NCBI RefSeq assembly: GCF_009911265.1
Contig: NZ_QXXA01000015.1
Span: forward strand, 1 to 64,000
From: Senegalia massiliensis
GTDB lineage: Bacteria; Bacillota; Clostridia; Tissierellales; SIT17
Reading direction: 5' to 3'
DNA length: 64,000 nucleotides
The stretch's first letter is position 1; every line of letters starts with the position of its first letter. Made by a program: the position numbers and the translations under genes. This document shows, in pieces, positions 55,261-63,497 of this stretch. Below the pieces are notes generated by a model. It was not told the DNA's origin, made no database searches, and saw nothing but the letters and a program-made list of their open reading frames with translations.

Positions 55261-55518
55261 ATGAATTTAGCTGATGTAAAAAGAGGGGATAAATTTAAAA
55301 TAATTAATATTCCAGATACATTGGTAAAAGCAAAGACGTTAAGGTTTGGAATTTCAGAAGGAACTACAGTAGAATGTGCTGAAAAAATACCAGGAGGACC
55401 TATAATTATCAAGAAGAATTTACAAGAAATTGCTATAGGTAGGAAATTAGCAAAGAAAATTACAATAGATGAATTGACAACAAAATCTGCTGCATATAAA
55501 GCAGCTATAGCTAGATAG
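55261..55518 (+). CDS. feoA: Ferrous iron transport protein FeoA
   Basis: 85 residues with an SH3-like FeoA domain: MNLADVKRGDKFKIINIPD start, the FGISEGTTVECAEKIPGGPI loop and REIAIGRKLA-like end. FeoA is a small cytoplasmic partner of FeoB. ATG follows AGGAGG at 55250-55255. FeoB begins 11 bases after its stop. Confidence 0.93.
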   Translation: MNLADVKRGDKFKIINIPDTLVKAKTLRFGISEGTTVECAEKIPGGPIIIKKNLQEIAIGRKLAKKITIDELTTKSAAYKAAIAR

Positions 55519-55529
55519 GGGGAAAATAT

Positions 55530-57383
55530 ATGGATTGCTGTAATATAAGTCATCAAATAGATATCCCAGAAGGTGCAAAAAAAATTGTACTTACAGGAAA
55601 TCCAAATGTTGGTAAATCTATATTTTTTAATTCTTTTACAGGGGTATATGTAGATGTATCAAATTTTCCAGGTACTACATTAGATATTAGTTCAGGAAAA
55701 TATAAAGATGATATTATAATTGACACTCCAGGTGTATATGGAGTATCTTCATTTAATGATGAAGAAATAGTTGCAAGAGATGCTATAGCATCAGCAGATG
55801 TAGTTATAAATGTGATAGATGCTGTACATTTAGAAAGAGATTTGTTTTTAACTCAACAAGTTATAGATATGGGAATACCTACTATAATTGCTATAAATAT
55901 GATGGATGAGGCTAAAAAGAATGGTTTACAAATAGATTTAGATATATTAAGTAAAGAATTGGGAGTACCTGTAATACCGACCGTTGCTCCAAAGGGAGAA
56001 GGTCTTAAAGAGGTAAAAGATTCTATTCATCTTGCTAAAGTAGGAAATAGCAGTATAAAATTAGAAAAAATATTAAATGATATAACAAAGAATGCTACTA
56101 ATAGAGCAGAAGCAGTACTTATAATGGAAGGCGATCCACATGTATCTACTAAAAATAATATTAAAGATATAGACTATAGAGATCAAATCTATATGGATAG
56201 ACGTGAAAGAGTAAATCAAATAATTGATAAAGTTGTAACTGAAACTACAGATAGTGTAAGTTTTAAAATAACACTTGGTAGACTTATGTTGAGACCACTT
56301 ACTGGGATACCAATGTTAATAGGTGTATTATTTTTATTATATGAATTTGTAGGAGTATTTATAGCTCAAACAGTTGTAGGAATAACAGAAGAAACTATAT
56401 TTATAGAAACATATGAACCATTTATAAGAGGTATTGTAGATAATTTTATTTCTCCATCTTCATTTATAGGACAAGTATTAATTGGTGAATTTGGAGTACT
56501 TACTATGTCAGTAACATATACTTTTGGTTTATTATTACCTCTTATAATAGGATTTTATTTGTTTTTATCAATACTTGAAGATTCAGGTTATTTACCTAGA
56601 ATAGCAGCATTGGTTGATAGAATGCTTACGGGACTTGGTTTAAATGGTAGGGCTGTAATTCCTATGATATTAGGTTTTGGATGTGTTACAATGGCTACAA
56701 TAACAACAAGACTTTTAGGGTCTAAAAGAGAACGTATAATAGCAGTATTTTTATTAGGACTTGCAATACCTTGTTCAGCACAATTAGGTGTTATTATGGG
56801 ACTTATTGCACCATTAGGTGCTAAATATTTTGTACTATATGGGTTAACTATATTTTTAGTATATGTACTTGCAGGAACTATTTTAAATAAAATATTACCA
56901 GGAGAATCTACAGATTTATTGATAGATTTACCACCATTAAGATTGCCACAAATAAGCAATGTATTAAGAAAAACTTATATAAAATCAGTATCTTTTATAA
57001 AAGAAGCAGGTCCTATATTTATAATAGGAGCAGTTATTATAACTATTCTTCAATATAGTGGAATACTTACAACTATTCAAGACTTAGTAGCTCCAATAAC
57101 AACTGGATTCTTAGGATTACCTAAAGAAGCTGCTACAGCATTTATAATGGGAATAGTTAGACGTGATTTTGGAGTAGCAGGTTTGAATTCAATGTCTTTA
57201 ACTCCAGATCAAATATTGGTGTCATTAGTAACAATTACACTTTTTGTACCTTGTATAGCTGCTATGATGATTATGCTTAAAGAAAGAAGTAAATTTGAAG
57301 CTGTAGCTATCTGGATATCAAGCTGGGTAATAGCATTTTTAACAGGAGGAGCATTATACTTTATATTAAGTACTTTTTCTTAG
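55530..57383 (+). CDS. feoB: Ferrous iron transport protein FeoB
   Basis: 617 residues. N-terminal G domain with G1 GNPNVGKS (about 23-30), G2 region SNFPGTTLD, G3 IDTPGVYG and G4 NMMD; a GDI-type helical linker; then about eight to nine helices with the gate motifs YLPRIAALVDRMLTGLGLNGRA, LGFGCVTMA and CSAQLGVIMGL. Imports Fe2+ under anaerobic conditions. Shorter than many FeoB (about 650-770) but all conserved parts are present. A small zinc ribbon protein gene follows after 11 bases. Confidence 0.97.
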   Translation: MDCCNISHQIDIPEGAKKIVLTGNPNVGKSIFFNSFTGVYVDVSNFPGTTLDISSGKYKDDIIIDTPGVYGVSSFNDEEIVARDAIASADVVINVIDAVHLERDLFLTQQVIDMGIPTIIAINMMDEAKKNGLQIDLDILSKELGVPVIPTVAPKGEGLKEVKDSIHLAKVGNSSIKLEKILNDITKNATNRAEAVLIMEGDPHVSTKNNIKDIDYRDQIYMDRRERVNQIIDKVVTETTDSVSFKITLGRLMLRPLTGIPMLIGVLFLLYEFVGVFIAQTVVGITEETIFIETYEPFIRGIVDNFISPSSFIGQVLIGEFGVLTMSVTYTFGLLLPLIIGFYLFLSILEDSGYLPRIAALVDRMLTGLGLNGRAVIPMILGFGCVTMATITTRLLGSKRERIIAVFLLGLAIPCSAQLGVIMGLIAPLGAKYFVLYGLTIFLVYVLAGTILNKILPGESTDLLIDLPPLRLPQISNVLRKTYIKSVSFIKEAGPIFIIGAVIITILQYSGILTTIQDLVAPITTGFLGLPKEAATAFIMGIVRRDFGVAGLNSMSLTPDQILVSLVTITLFVPCIAAMMIMLKERSKFEAVAIWISSWVIAFLTGGALYFILSTFS

Positions 57384-57394
57384 GAGATGATTAA

Positions 57395-57550
57395 ATGAAA
57401 TGTAACACTACAGAAGGATTAAGGATTTGTTCTGAGTGTAACAATAAAATAAAGGATCCTAATTTAATTAGGTGTCCAAGGTGTAATACTATACTTTTAA
57501 AGAAATGTTCAGAGTGTAAAGGTTGTTCTTTATTCAAAAAGTTGGGATAA
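57395..57550 (+). CDS. Small double zinc-ribbon protein linked to feoAB
   Basis: 51-residue frame with ATG 57395 preceded by AGGAGATG at 57382-57389. Four CxxC-type pairs or near-pairs: CSECNNK, CPRCN, CSECKGC; nine cysteines in all counting the one at residue 3. The protein is probably a zinc- or Fe-S-binding accessory to the iron transporter, filling the place of FeoC in other bacteria (inference from position only). The terminator hairpin overlaps its stop codon. Confidence 0.8.
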   Translation: MKCNTTEGLRICSECNNKIKDPNLIRCPRCNTILLKKCSECKGCSLFKKLG

Positions 57551-57567
57551 TATATCCCAACTTTTTT
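57536..57567. terminator. Bidirectional terminator between feo operon and ligD polymerase gene
   Basis: AAAAAGTTGGGATA-ATA-TATCCCAACTTTTTT; 14-bp stem with A and T runs, overlapping the ends of both convergent genes. Confidence 0.92.
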
Positions 57568-58432
57568 ACTTTATCTTATTTTTTACTTTATAAATATTTT
57601 TCCAAGGGTCATCCTTTTGTCCTAAACGTCTAAATATATTTGATATATTGTATTTTGTAGCAGAAAGTGTAGTATCTAATTCATCCCAATCAATTGGTGT
57701 TGCTATAGGAGCATTATCTTTATCTCGTATACTATATGGTGCTATTGAAGTTTGACCATATGAGTTTCTTAAATAATCAATAAATATTTTATTATTTCTT
57801 TTATCTTTTCTTTGCTCAATAGTATATAAATCACTATTTTTTTCAACTAATTCTTTTGCTATGTTTTTAGAAAAATGCCTTGTTTCTTCAAAATCATACT
57901 CTTGTATAATTGGAACAACAATATGGAGACCTTTTGAACCTGTAGTCATTACATAAGCAGATAGTTTCTTATAGTCTAATAATGTTTTTAAATCTTTAGC
58001 AGCTTTTATTACTAAATTAAAATCTTTATTTTCAGGAGGATCCAAATCAAATATTATTTTATCTGGATAATCAAGACTATCTTTTTTACTGAGCCAAATA
58101 TGTTGAGATATACAAGCCTGATTAGCTAAATAAACTAAGGAGTGTTTATTATTACATAGTGGATATATTGTATGACCTTTGTCTTTATTCTTAATATCAA
58201 CTCTATCAAACCAGCTTGGAAAATATGACGGTATTTGTTTTTCATAAAAATTTATATCATTTATTCCGTTAGGAAATCTATGCATAGTTAGAGGTCTATT
58301 TTCTATGTGGGGTATTATATAATTTGATATTTTTAAAAAATAATTTATTAAATCTTTTTTTGATATATTAGATTTAGGAAATATTATTTTATTTTCATTT
58401 TTTATGTTAATATTTTTATTATTTATCTTCAT
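57566..58432 (-). CDS. Stand-alone LigD-type primase-polymerase (end joining)
   Basis: 288 residues, the polymerase (POL) domain of bacterial LigD as a separate protein. Conserved landmarks: RPLTMHRFPNGI near 43, CISQHIWLSKKDSLDYPD, the catalytic pair in IIFDLDPPENKD near 129, and TTGSKGLHIVVPI near 162. These archaeo-eukaryotic-primase-like enzymes fill or add ribonucleotides at double-strand ends. The phosphoesterase domain is encoded next to it, two bases upstream. No Ku or ATP-dependent ligase gene is in the window. Confidence 0.94.
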   Translation of the reverse strand: MKINNKNINIKNENKIIFPKSNISKKDLINYFLKISNYIIPHIENRPLTMHRFPNGINDINFYEKQIPSYFPSWFDRVDIKNKDKGHTIYPLCNNKHSLVYLANQACISQHIWLSKKDSLDYPDKIIFDLDPPENKDFNLVIKAAKDLKTLLDYKKLSAYVMTTGSKGLHIVVPIIQEYDFEETRHFSKNIAKELVEKNSDLYTIEQRKDKRNNKIFIDYLRNSYGQTSIAPYSIRDKDNAPIATPIDWDELDTTLSATKYNISNIFRRLGQKDDPWKNIYKVKNKIK

Positions 58433-58434
58433 AT

Positions 58435-59016
58435 CTATGATTCTTCCTTTAGTTCATTTATTGTTTTTCCTGATATAACCGATTTATTTTCAGTACTAGT
58501 AGGGTTTCTTCTGGCATCAGCATAATCATCTTTCATTTTAACTAAAATCCAACGTTCATTTTTTCCTTTAGAAGTTCTAATTAAAGCATAACCACCTTTA
58601 AGTTTCTCTCCTTCTAGAAATATAGTTAGATGTCCATTCTCCAATGATTCTTTTATTGTTGGAGAATTATTTTCTTTAAGATTGTAATAAGTACCTCTAT
58701 CCCATATTATGACTTCACCAGCACCATAGTTGTCTTTAGGTATTACTCCTTCAAAATCTTTATATTCAAAAGGGTGATCTTCTGTAGGCATAGCAAGTCG
58801 TCTTTTCCTTGGGTCAGTTGAAGGACCTTTAGGAATAGCCCAAGACTTTAAAATACCATCAACTTGAATTCTAAAATCGTAGTGAAGATTAGTTGCATCA
58901 TGTTTTTGGATTACAAATATAAGTTCATCATTTTTTTTAATTCTTTTACCTGTAGGTTCAGTTGTATTATTAAAGTTTCTTTTATTTTTATATTCTTTTA
59001 AATTATCTTTTTTCAT
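58435..59016 (-). CDS. Stand-alone LigD-type 3'-phosphoesterase
   Basis: 193 residues. The PE-domain signature is complete: VIQKHDATNLHYDFRIQ (metal-binding HxxxxLHYDxR), LKSWAIPKGPS, MPTEDHPFEYKDFEGVIP and GAGEVIIWDRGTY. Removes 3' phosphates or trailing ribonucleotides from DNA ends. First gene of the leftward PE-POL pair; GGAGATGATT on the minus strand gives a ribosome site. In most bacteria this domain is fused in LigD with POL and ligase; here it is split. Confidence 0.95.
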   Translation of the reverse strand: MKKDNLKEYKNKRNFNNTTEPTGKRIKKNDELIFVIQKHDATNLHYDFRIQVDGILKSWAIPKGPSTDPRKRRLAMPTEDHPFEYKDFEGVIPKDNYGAGEVIIWDRGTYYNLKENNSPTIKESLENGHLTIFLEGEKLKGGYALIRTSKGKNERWILVKMKDDYADARRNPTSTENKSVISGKTINELKEES

Positions 59017-59120
59017 TTAATCATCTCCTATTATGTATGTACCAAAAAAACATAAATATAAACTTAAATGTTTACAATAAGATGTTATAATATATTTAGA
59101 TATGATTGGAGGAATTATAA

Positions 59121-59327
59121 ATGGAAGATAATAAATTGCAATGTGAAGGTTGTGGAAGGAATTGTTTTATAACTTTAAAAAAAGAAAATAATGAATATTA
59201 TATAGAAGGCAATAAATGTATTGGTGGGGAAGAGCAAGCAAAGTCTAAATGGGGCTTTCTAAAACAAAAATCCTCTTTGGAAAAGCCTAAAAAGAAAGGA
59301 TTTTTAAAGAAACTATTTAATAAATAG
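59121..59327 (+). CDS. Small cysteine protein related to DUF1667
   Basis: 68 residues. The front half LQCEGCGRNCFITL with later GNKCIGGEEQA matches the pattern of DUF1667 (CxxCxxxC ... NxCxRGxxY), a putative iron-sulfur or zinc site; the back half is a short basic tail (KPKKKGFLKKLFNK). ATG preceded by TGGAGGAA. In other genomes DUF1667 proteins accompany FAD-dependent oxidoreductases, but none is adjacent here. Function unknown. Confidence 0.7.
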   Translation: MEDNKLQCEGCGRNCFITLKKENNEYYIEGNKCIGGEEQAKSKWGFLKQKSSLEKPKKKGFLKKLFNK

Positions 59328-59347
59328 ATGGATTAATCCATCTATTT
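59322..59347 (+). terminator. Terminator after the small cysteine protein
   Basis: Palindrome AAATAGATGGATT and complement, overlapping the stop codon, ending in TTTTA. Confidence 0.8.
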
Positions 59348-59407
59348 TATTAGCTTTAATTGTGTTATACTATATATTAATAATACATAATAAATGAGGT
59401 GAGAAGA

Positions 59408-61396
59408 TTGAATAAAATCAAAATAGACGAATTAATGAAAGATAAGGATTATTTGAAGTTATTAGCTGAAGAATATCCAACTATATCTTCAGTTTCATCT
59501 GAAATAATAAATTTGAATGCAATATTAAATCTTCCTAAAGGTACTGAGCATTTCCTAACTGATATCCATGGGGAATATGAAGCTTTTAGTTATGTACTTA
59601 GAAATGCATCAGGAGTTTTAAAGCTTAAAATAGATGATCTTTTTGATGACGAATTAACTAACGAAAAAAAGAAAAAATTAGCTACACTTTTATACTATCC
59701 AGAAGAAAAATTAGATTTAATAAAAAAAGAAGCAGTTGATATAGATAGTTGGTATAAAGATACATTGATAAGGTTAATAAAAATTTGTAGAGTAGTTTCT
59801 TCAAAATATACACGTTCAAGAGTAAGAAAAATGTTACCAAAGGATTTTTCTTATATTATAGAAGAATTATTACATGAAGAAGAAGAAAGATTAAACAAGC
59901 ATGATTATTTTCATAACATTATCCATACAATAATAGACATAGATAGAGCAGATGAATTTATAATAGCTATTTCAAATTTAATTCAAAGACTTGCAATTGA
60001 TAGACTTCATATAATTGGAGATATATATGACAGAGGGCCATTATCTCATAAAATATTAGATGATTTAATACTAAGAAGAAGCTTTACAGATATTCAATGG
60101 GGTAATCATGATATATTATGGATGGGGGCAGCAGCAGGTTCACTTGCTTGTATTACAAATGTAGTAAGAATAGCTTTAAGATATGCAAATTTAGCTACAT
60201 TAGAAGAAGGATATGGAATAAACTTATTGCCTCTTGCTACATTTGCACTTGATATATATAAAGATGATGAATGCAAAAACTTTATTCCTAAAAAACCTAT
60301 AGAAAATTATTATCAAGAAAAAGACTTAGAATTACTTTCAAAAATGCATAAAGCAATTTCTATAATTCAATTTAAAATAGAAGGACAAATTATAAAAAAT
60401 AGTTCTAATTATAAAATGGAACATAGACTTTTACTTGATAAAATAGATTATAATAATTTTAGTATTACAATAGAAGATAAAAATTATAAATTAAATGATA
60501 AAAACTTTCCTACTATAGATCCAAATAATCCATATATATTAACCAAACAAGAAGAGAGGATACTAAATAGAATAAAAGAATGTTTTTTAGAAAGTGATAA
60601 ACTACAAAAACATATAAAATTCCTCTATTCTAATGGAAGTATGTATTTAAAATATAATTCAAATCTTTTATATCATAGTTGTATACCATTAAATGATAAA
60701 GGAAAATTTAGAAAAGTTGAATTAGGGGATGAAAAATTATATGGAAAGAAATTATTTGATAAACTTGATTTTCTAGCGAGAATGTTCTATTTCAATAATG
60801 ATCAAATAGATAAAAAATTATATGGGGAAGATATAATGTGGTATTTATGGTGTAATGGTGATTCCCCACTTTTCGGTAAGGATAAGATGACTACTTTTGA
60901 GAGATATTTTATTGAGGATAAAATGACACATATTGAAAAAAAAGATCCATATTATAAGTTTAGGGATAATGAAAATGTATTAAATAATATATTAGAAGAA
61001 TTTGATTTAAATCCTTACTCATCCCATATAATAAATGGGCATGTACCTGTAAAGGCTTCAAGTGGAGAAAGTCCAATAAAAGCTAATGGTAAATTACTAG
61101 TTATTGATGGTGGTTTTTCAAAAACATATCAATCAAAAACAGGACTTGCAGGGTATACATTAATATATAATTCATATGGAATTAGACTTGCATCTCATGA
61201 ACCATTTGAGTCTAAGATAAAAGCGATTAAAGAAGAAAAGGATATATTATCAACATTAGAATTACTTGAAAAAATGGATAAGAGAAAATATATATATGAT
61301 ACTGATAAAGGTAAAGAGTTAGAAGAAAGAGTAGAATATCTTAAAAAGTTATTGTCAGCTTACAGAATGGGATTAATAAATGAAAATGTACAATGA
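59408..61396 (+). CDS. fbp: Class III fructose-1,6-bisphosphatase
   Basis: Gluconeogenic enzyme removing the C1 phosphate of fructose-1,6-bisphosphate. About 662 residues, the usual length of the Firmicute class III type. Calcineurin-like metal motifs are present: LTDIHGEYEAF near residue 55, IIGDIYDRGPLSHK near 205, IQWGNHDILWMG near 235 and ILNGHVPV-like HIINGHVPVKA near 543. TTG 59408 lies six bases after GAGGTG; the GTG at 59399 lies within that ribosome site and is less likely. Confidence 0.95.
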   Translation: MNKIKIDELMKDKDYLKLLAEEYPTISSVSSEIINLNAILNLPKGTEHFLTDIHGEYEAFSYVLRNASGVLKLKIDDLFDDELTNEKKKKLATLLYYPEEKLDLIKKEAVDIDSWYKDTLIRLIKICRVVSSKYTRSRVRKMLPKDFSYIIEELLHEEEERLNKHDYFHNIIHTIIDIDRADEFIIAISNLIQRLAIDRLHIIGDIYDRGPLSHKILDDLILRRSFTDIQWGNHDILWMGAAAGSLACITNVVRIALRYANLATLEEGYGINLLPLATFALDIYKDDECKNFIPKKPIENYYQEKDLELLSKMHKAISIIQFKIEGQIIKNSSNYKMEHRLLLDKIDYNNFSITIEDKNYKLNDKNFPTIDPNNPYILTKQEERILNRIKECFLESDKLQKHIKFLYSNGSMYLKYNSNLLYHSCIPLNDKGKFRKVELGDEKLYGKKLFDKLDFLARMFYFNNDQIDKKLYGEDIMWYLWCNGDSPLFGKDKMTTFERYFIEDKMTHIEKKDPYYKFRDNENVLNNILEEFDLNPYSSHIINGHVPVKASSGESPIKANGKLLVIDGGFSKTYQSKTGLAGYTLIYNSYGIRLASHEPFESKIKAIKEEKDILSTLELLEKMDKRKYIYDTDKGKELEERVEYLKKLLSAYRMGLINENVQ

Positions 61397-61483
61397 TTTT
61401 TTGAAATAGATTTTTGTTTAACAAACAATATTCAGGGTAATATTTGTTAAGGAAAGACTTATTATATTAGGAGGGATTTTAAT

Positions 61484-61825
61484 ATGAAGGATTATCATGA
61501 GCCAATGGAGTTATTAGATGAGCATACTAGAGATTGTGTTAGAGCATTAAATAGTTTAAGAGAAGAGGTAGAGGCAGTAGATTGGTACCATCAAAGAGTT
61601 GCTGCTGCTACAGATGAGCAATTAAAAGCTGTTATGGCACACAATAGAGACGAAGAAATAGAACATGTAGCTATGACATTAGAATGGTTAAGAAGAAATA
61701 TGGATGGATGGGATGAAGAATTAAGAACTTATTTATTTACTGATGATCCAATTCTTGAAGTAGAAGAAAAAGCTGAAGCTGAAGAAGATAGCAATACTGA
61801 TTTAGGAATTGGAAAATTAAAATAA
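61484..61825 (+). CDS. Encapsulated ferritin (EncFtn) cargo protein
   Basis: 113 residues. The half-ferritin fold's ferroxidase residues fit: E28, E58 and H61 have the same spacing as E32, E62 and H65 of the Rhodospirillum protein, and W34-Y35 follow the first Glu. After an acidic linker (EVEEKAEAEEDSN) the C-terminus LGIGKLK is a classic encapsulin-targeting peptide. Oxidises Fe2+ inside the shell. Strong AGGAGGGA precedes ATG; the shell gene follows after 41 bases. Confidence 0.95.
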   Translation: MKDYHEPMELLDEHTRDCVRALNSLREEVEAVDWYHQRVAAATDEQLKAVMAHNRDEEIEHVAMTLEWLRRNMDGWDEELRTYLFTDDPILEVEEKAEAEEDSNTDLGIGKLK

Positions 61826-61866
61826 TATTAGTTATTTAATTTTATTTTTTTGAAAGGAGAATTGTT

Positions 61867-62652
61867 ATGTTAAAAAGAAATTTAGCACCTATATCAGAGA
61901 ATATGTGGCAAGAGATTGATCAAAGAGCAAAAGAAGTACTTTCAAATTATTTATCCGCAAGAAAAGTAGTTAATGTTTCAGGACCAAAAGGTTGGGAGTA
62001 CAATGCAATTTCAGAAGGACGATTAGAGCCTATTGAATGTGAAGAGGAAGTATGCTCAGGGGTATATAAAGTAAAACCTTTAGTAGAATCTAGAGTAGAG
62101 TTTGAGTTAAATAGATGGGAAATGGATAATTTAGAAAGAGGAGCAAAGGATGTAGATTTAGATAATCTTGAAGAAGCTGCTAAAAAAATAGCTTTATTTG
62201 AAGAAAAAGCTATTTTTAATGGGTTTAAAAAAGGAATGATAGAAGGTCTTAAGGATGCTTCATCTCAAGAAAAAATGAACTTTGGTAATAGCGGAGATGA
62301 TATATTAAAATCAGTATCTCAAGCTATGATAAAACTTAATAGAGCATTTGCTGGTAAGCCTTATGTTCTTGTTGTAGGTGAAGAAGCATACCAAAGAATA
62401 AACGCAAATTGTATGGGCTATCCATTACTTAAAAGATTAGAAGATTTATTAGGAACAGAAATTGTATATAGTCATGTAGTAGATGGAGCATATTTATTAC
62501 CATATAATCATGAAGATTTAGAAATGACTATAGGAAAAGATCTGTCTATAGGATATCAAAATAGTGATAATGAAAAAGTTAAATTCTTTATAACAGAATC
62601 ATTTACATTTAGAGTATTAGATCCTAATATAATTATAGAATTTACTTTATAA
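61867..62652 (+). CDS. Encapsulin nanocompartment shell protein
   Basis: 261 residues with an HK97-like fold. Family marks: MLKRNLAPISENMWQEIDQR at the start (contact surface for cargo peptide), GPKGWEYNAISEGR, EKAIFNGFKKGMIEG, and YVLVVGEEAYQRI; ending FTFRVLDPNIIIEFTL. This size belongs to the small T=1, 60-subunit shells. Together with the cargo gene it forms an iron-storing compartment. Followed by a bidirectional terminator. Confidence 0.97.
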   Translation: MLKRNLAPISENMWQEIDQRAKEVLSNYLSARKVVNVSGPKGWEYNAISEGRLEPIECEEEVCSGVYKVKPLVESRVEFELNRWEMDNLERGAKDVDLDNLEEAAKKIALFEEKAIFNGFKKGMIEGLKDASSQEKMNFGNSGDDILKSVSQAMIKLNRAFAGKPYVLVVGEEAYQRINANCMGYPLLKRLEDLLGTEIVYSHVVDGAYLLPYNHEDLEMTIGKDLSIGYQNSDNEKVKFFITESFTFRVLDPNIIIEFTL

Positions 62653-62658
62653 ATCATA

Positions 62659-62688
62659 TTAAAAAGACTCCCTAGGGAGTCTTTTTAA
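62659..62688. terminator. Bidirectional terminator between encapsulin and metQ
   Basis: Perfect 30-nt palindrome TTAAAAAGACTCCCT and complement, overlapping the end of metQ. Confidence 0.92.
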
Positions 62689-63485
62689 TATGCAGTAACC
62701 ACGCCACCATTATAATTTTCCTCTATAAAGTTTTTAATTTCATCACTTTGAAGAGCTTTAACTAAAACTTCTAAATTTTTATTATCTTTATCTTCTGGTC
62801 TTATAGCTATTATATTGGCATAAGGAGACTCTTTTCCTTCAAGTAGTATAGCATCTTCTGTAGGCACCAAATCAGCCTCTAAAGCATAGTTCCCATTTAT
62901 TACAGCTAAGTCAACATCATCAAGTGACCTTGGTATTTGAGCTGCTTCAAGTGCTTTAAATTCTAGTTCCTTAGGGTTTTCTACTATGTCTTTCTCTGTT
63001 GCAAGTAAACCGGCTTCTTTATCTAATTGTATTAATCCTTCATTTTCTAAAAGTAAAAGAGCACGACCGCCATTTGTAGGATCATTTGGTATAGCAATTG
63101 TACTTCCTTTTTCAATTTTTTCTACATCTTTATATTTGTCAGAATATAGACCTAATGGCTCTACGTGAATCTTTGCAAGGGCAACTAGATCAGTATCATT
63201 TTTTTCATTAAAATCTTCAAGATAAGGTGTATGTTGAAAGAAATTTGCATCTAATTCACCATCTGAAAGAGCTAAATTTGGTTTTACATAGTCAGTAAAT
63301 TCAACTATTTCTAAAGTTATACCATCATCTGCTAACTTTTCTTTTACTTCATTTAATAGTTCTGAATGAGGAATAGGAGTTGCTCCTATTTTTAAGGTGC
63401 TTACATCTTCTTTTTCCTCTGCCTCGTTACCACATCCTACAAAGATTAATGTTACTAAAGATAATACGATTAATAATTTTTTCAT
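62685..63485 (-). CDS. metQ: Methionine ABC transporter substrate-binding lipoprotein MetQ
   Basis: 266 residues of the NlpA/MetQ family. Lipobox LVTLIFVGCGNE puts the acylated Cys near 18; then KIGATPIPHSELL, FTDYVKPNLALSDGELDANFFQHTPYL, the binding-site pattern IAIPNDPTNGGRALLLLE and a C-terminal ENYNGGVVTAY. Binds methionine (or a relative) outside the membrane and delivers it to MetI. Last gene of the leftward met transporter operon. Confidence 0.95.
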   Translation of the reverse strand: MKKLLIVLSLVTLIFVGCGNEAEEKEDVSTLKIGATPIPHSELLNEVKEKLADDGITLEIVEFTDYVKPNLALSDGELDANFFQHTPYLEDFNEKNDTDLVALAKIHVEPLGLYSDKYKDVEKIEKGSTIAIPNDPTNGGRALLLLENEGLIQLDKEAGLLATEKDIVENPKELEFKALEAAQIPRSLDDVDLAVINGNYALEADLVPTEDAILLEGKESPYANIIAIRPEDKDNKNLEVLVKALQSDEIKNFIEENYNGGVVTAY

Positions 63486-63497
63486 TTTATCATACTC

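Noticed and set aside
55257-55556. Antisense frame over feoA
   Set aside because: Exactly opposite feoA, whose domain, ribosome site and neighbour feoB are convincing.
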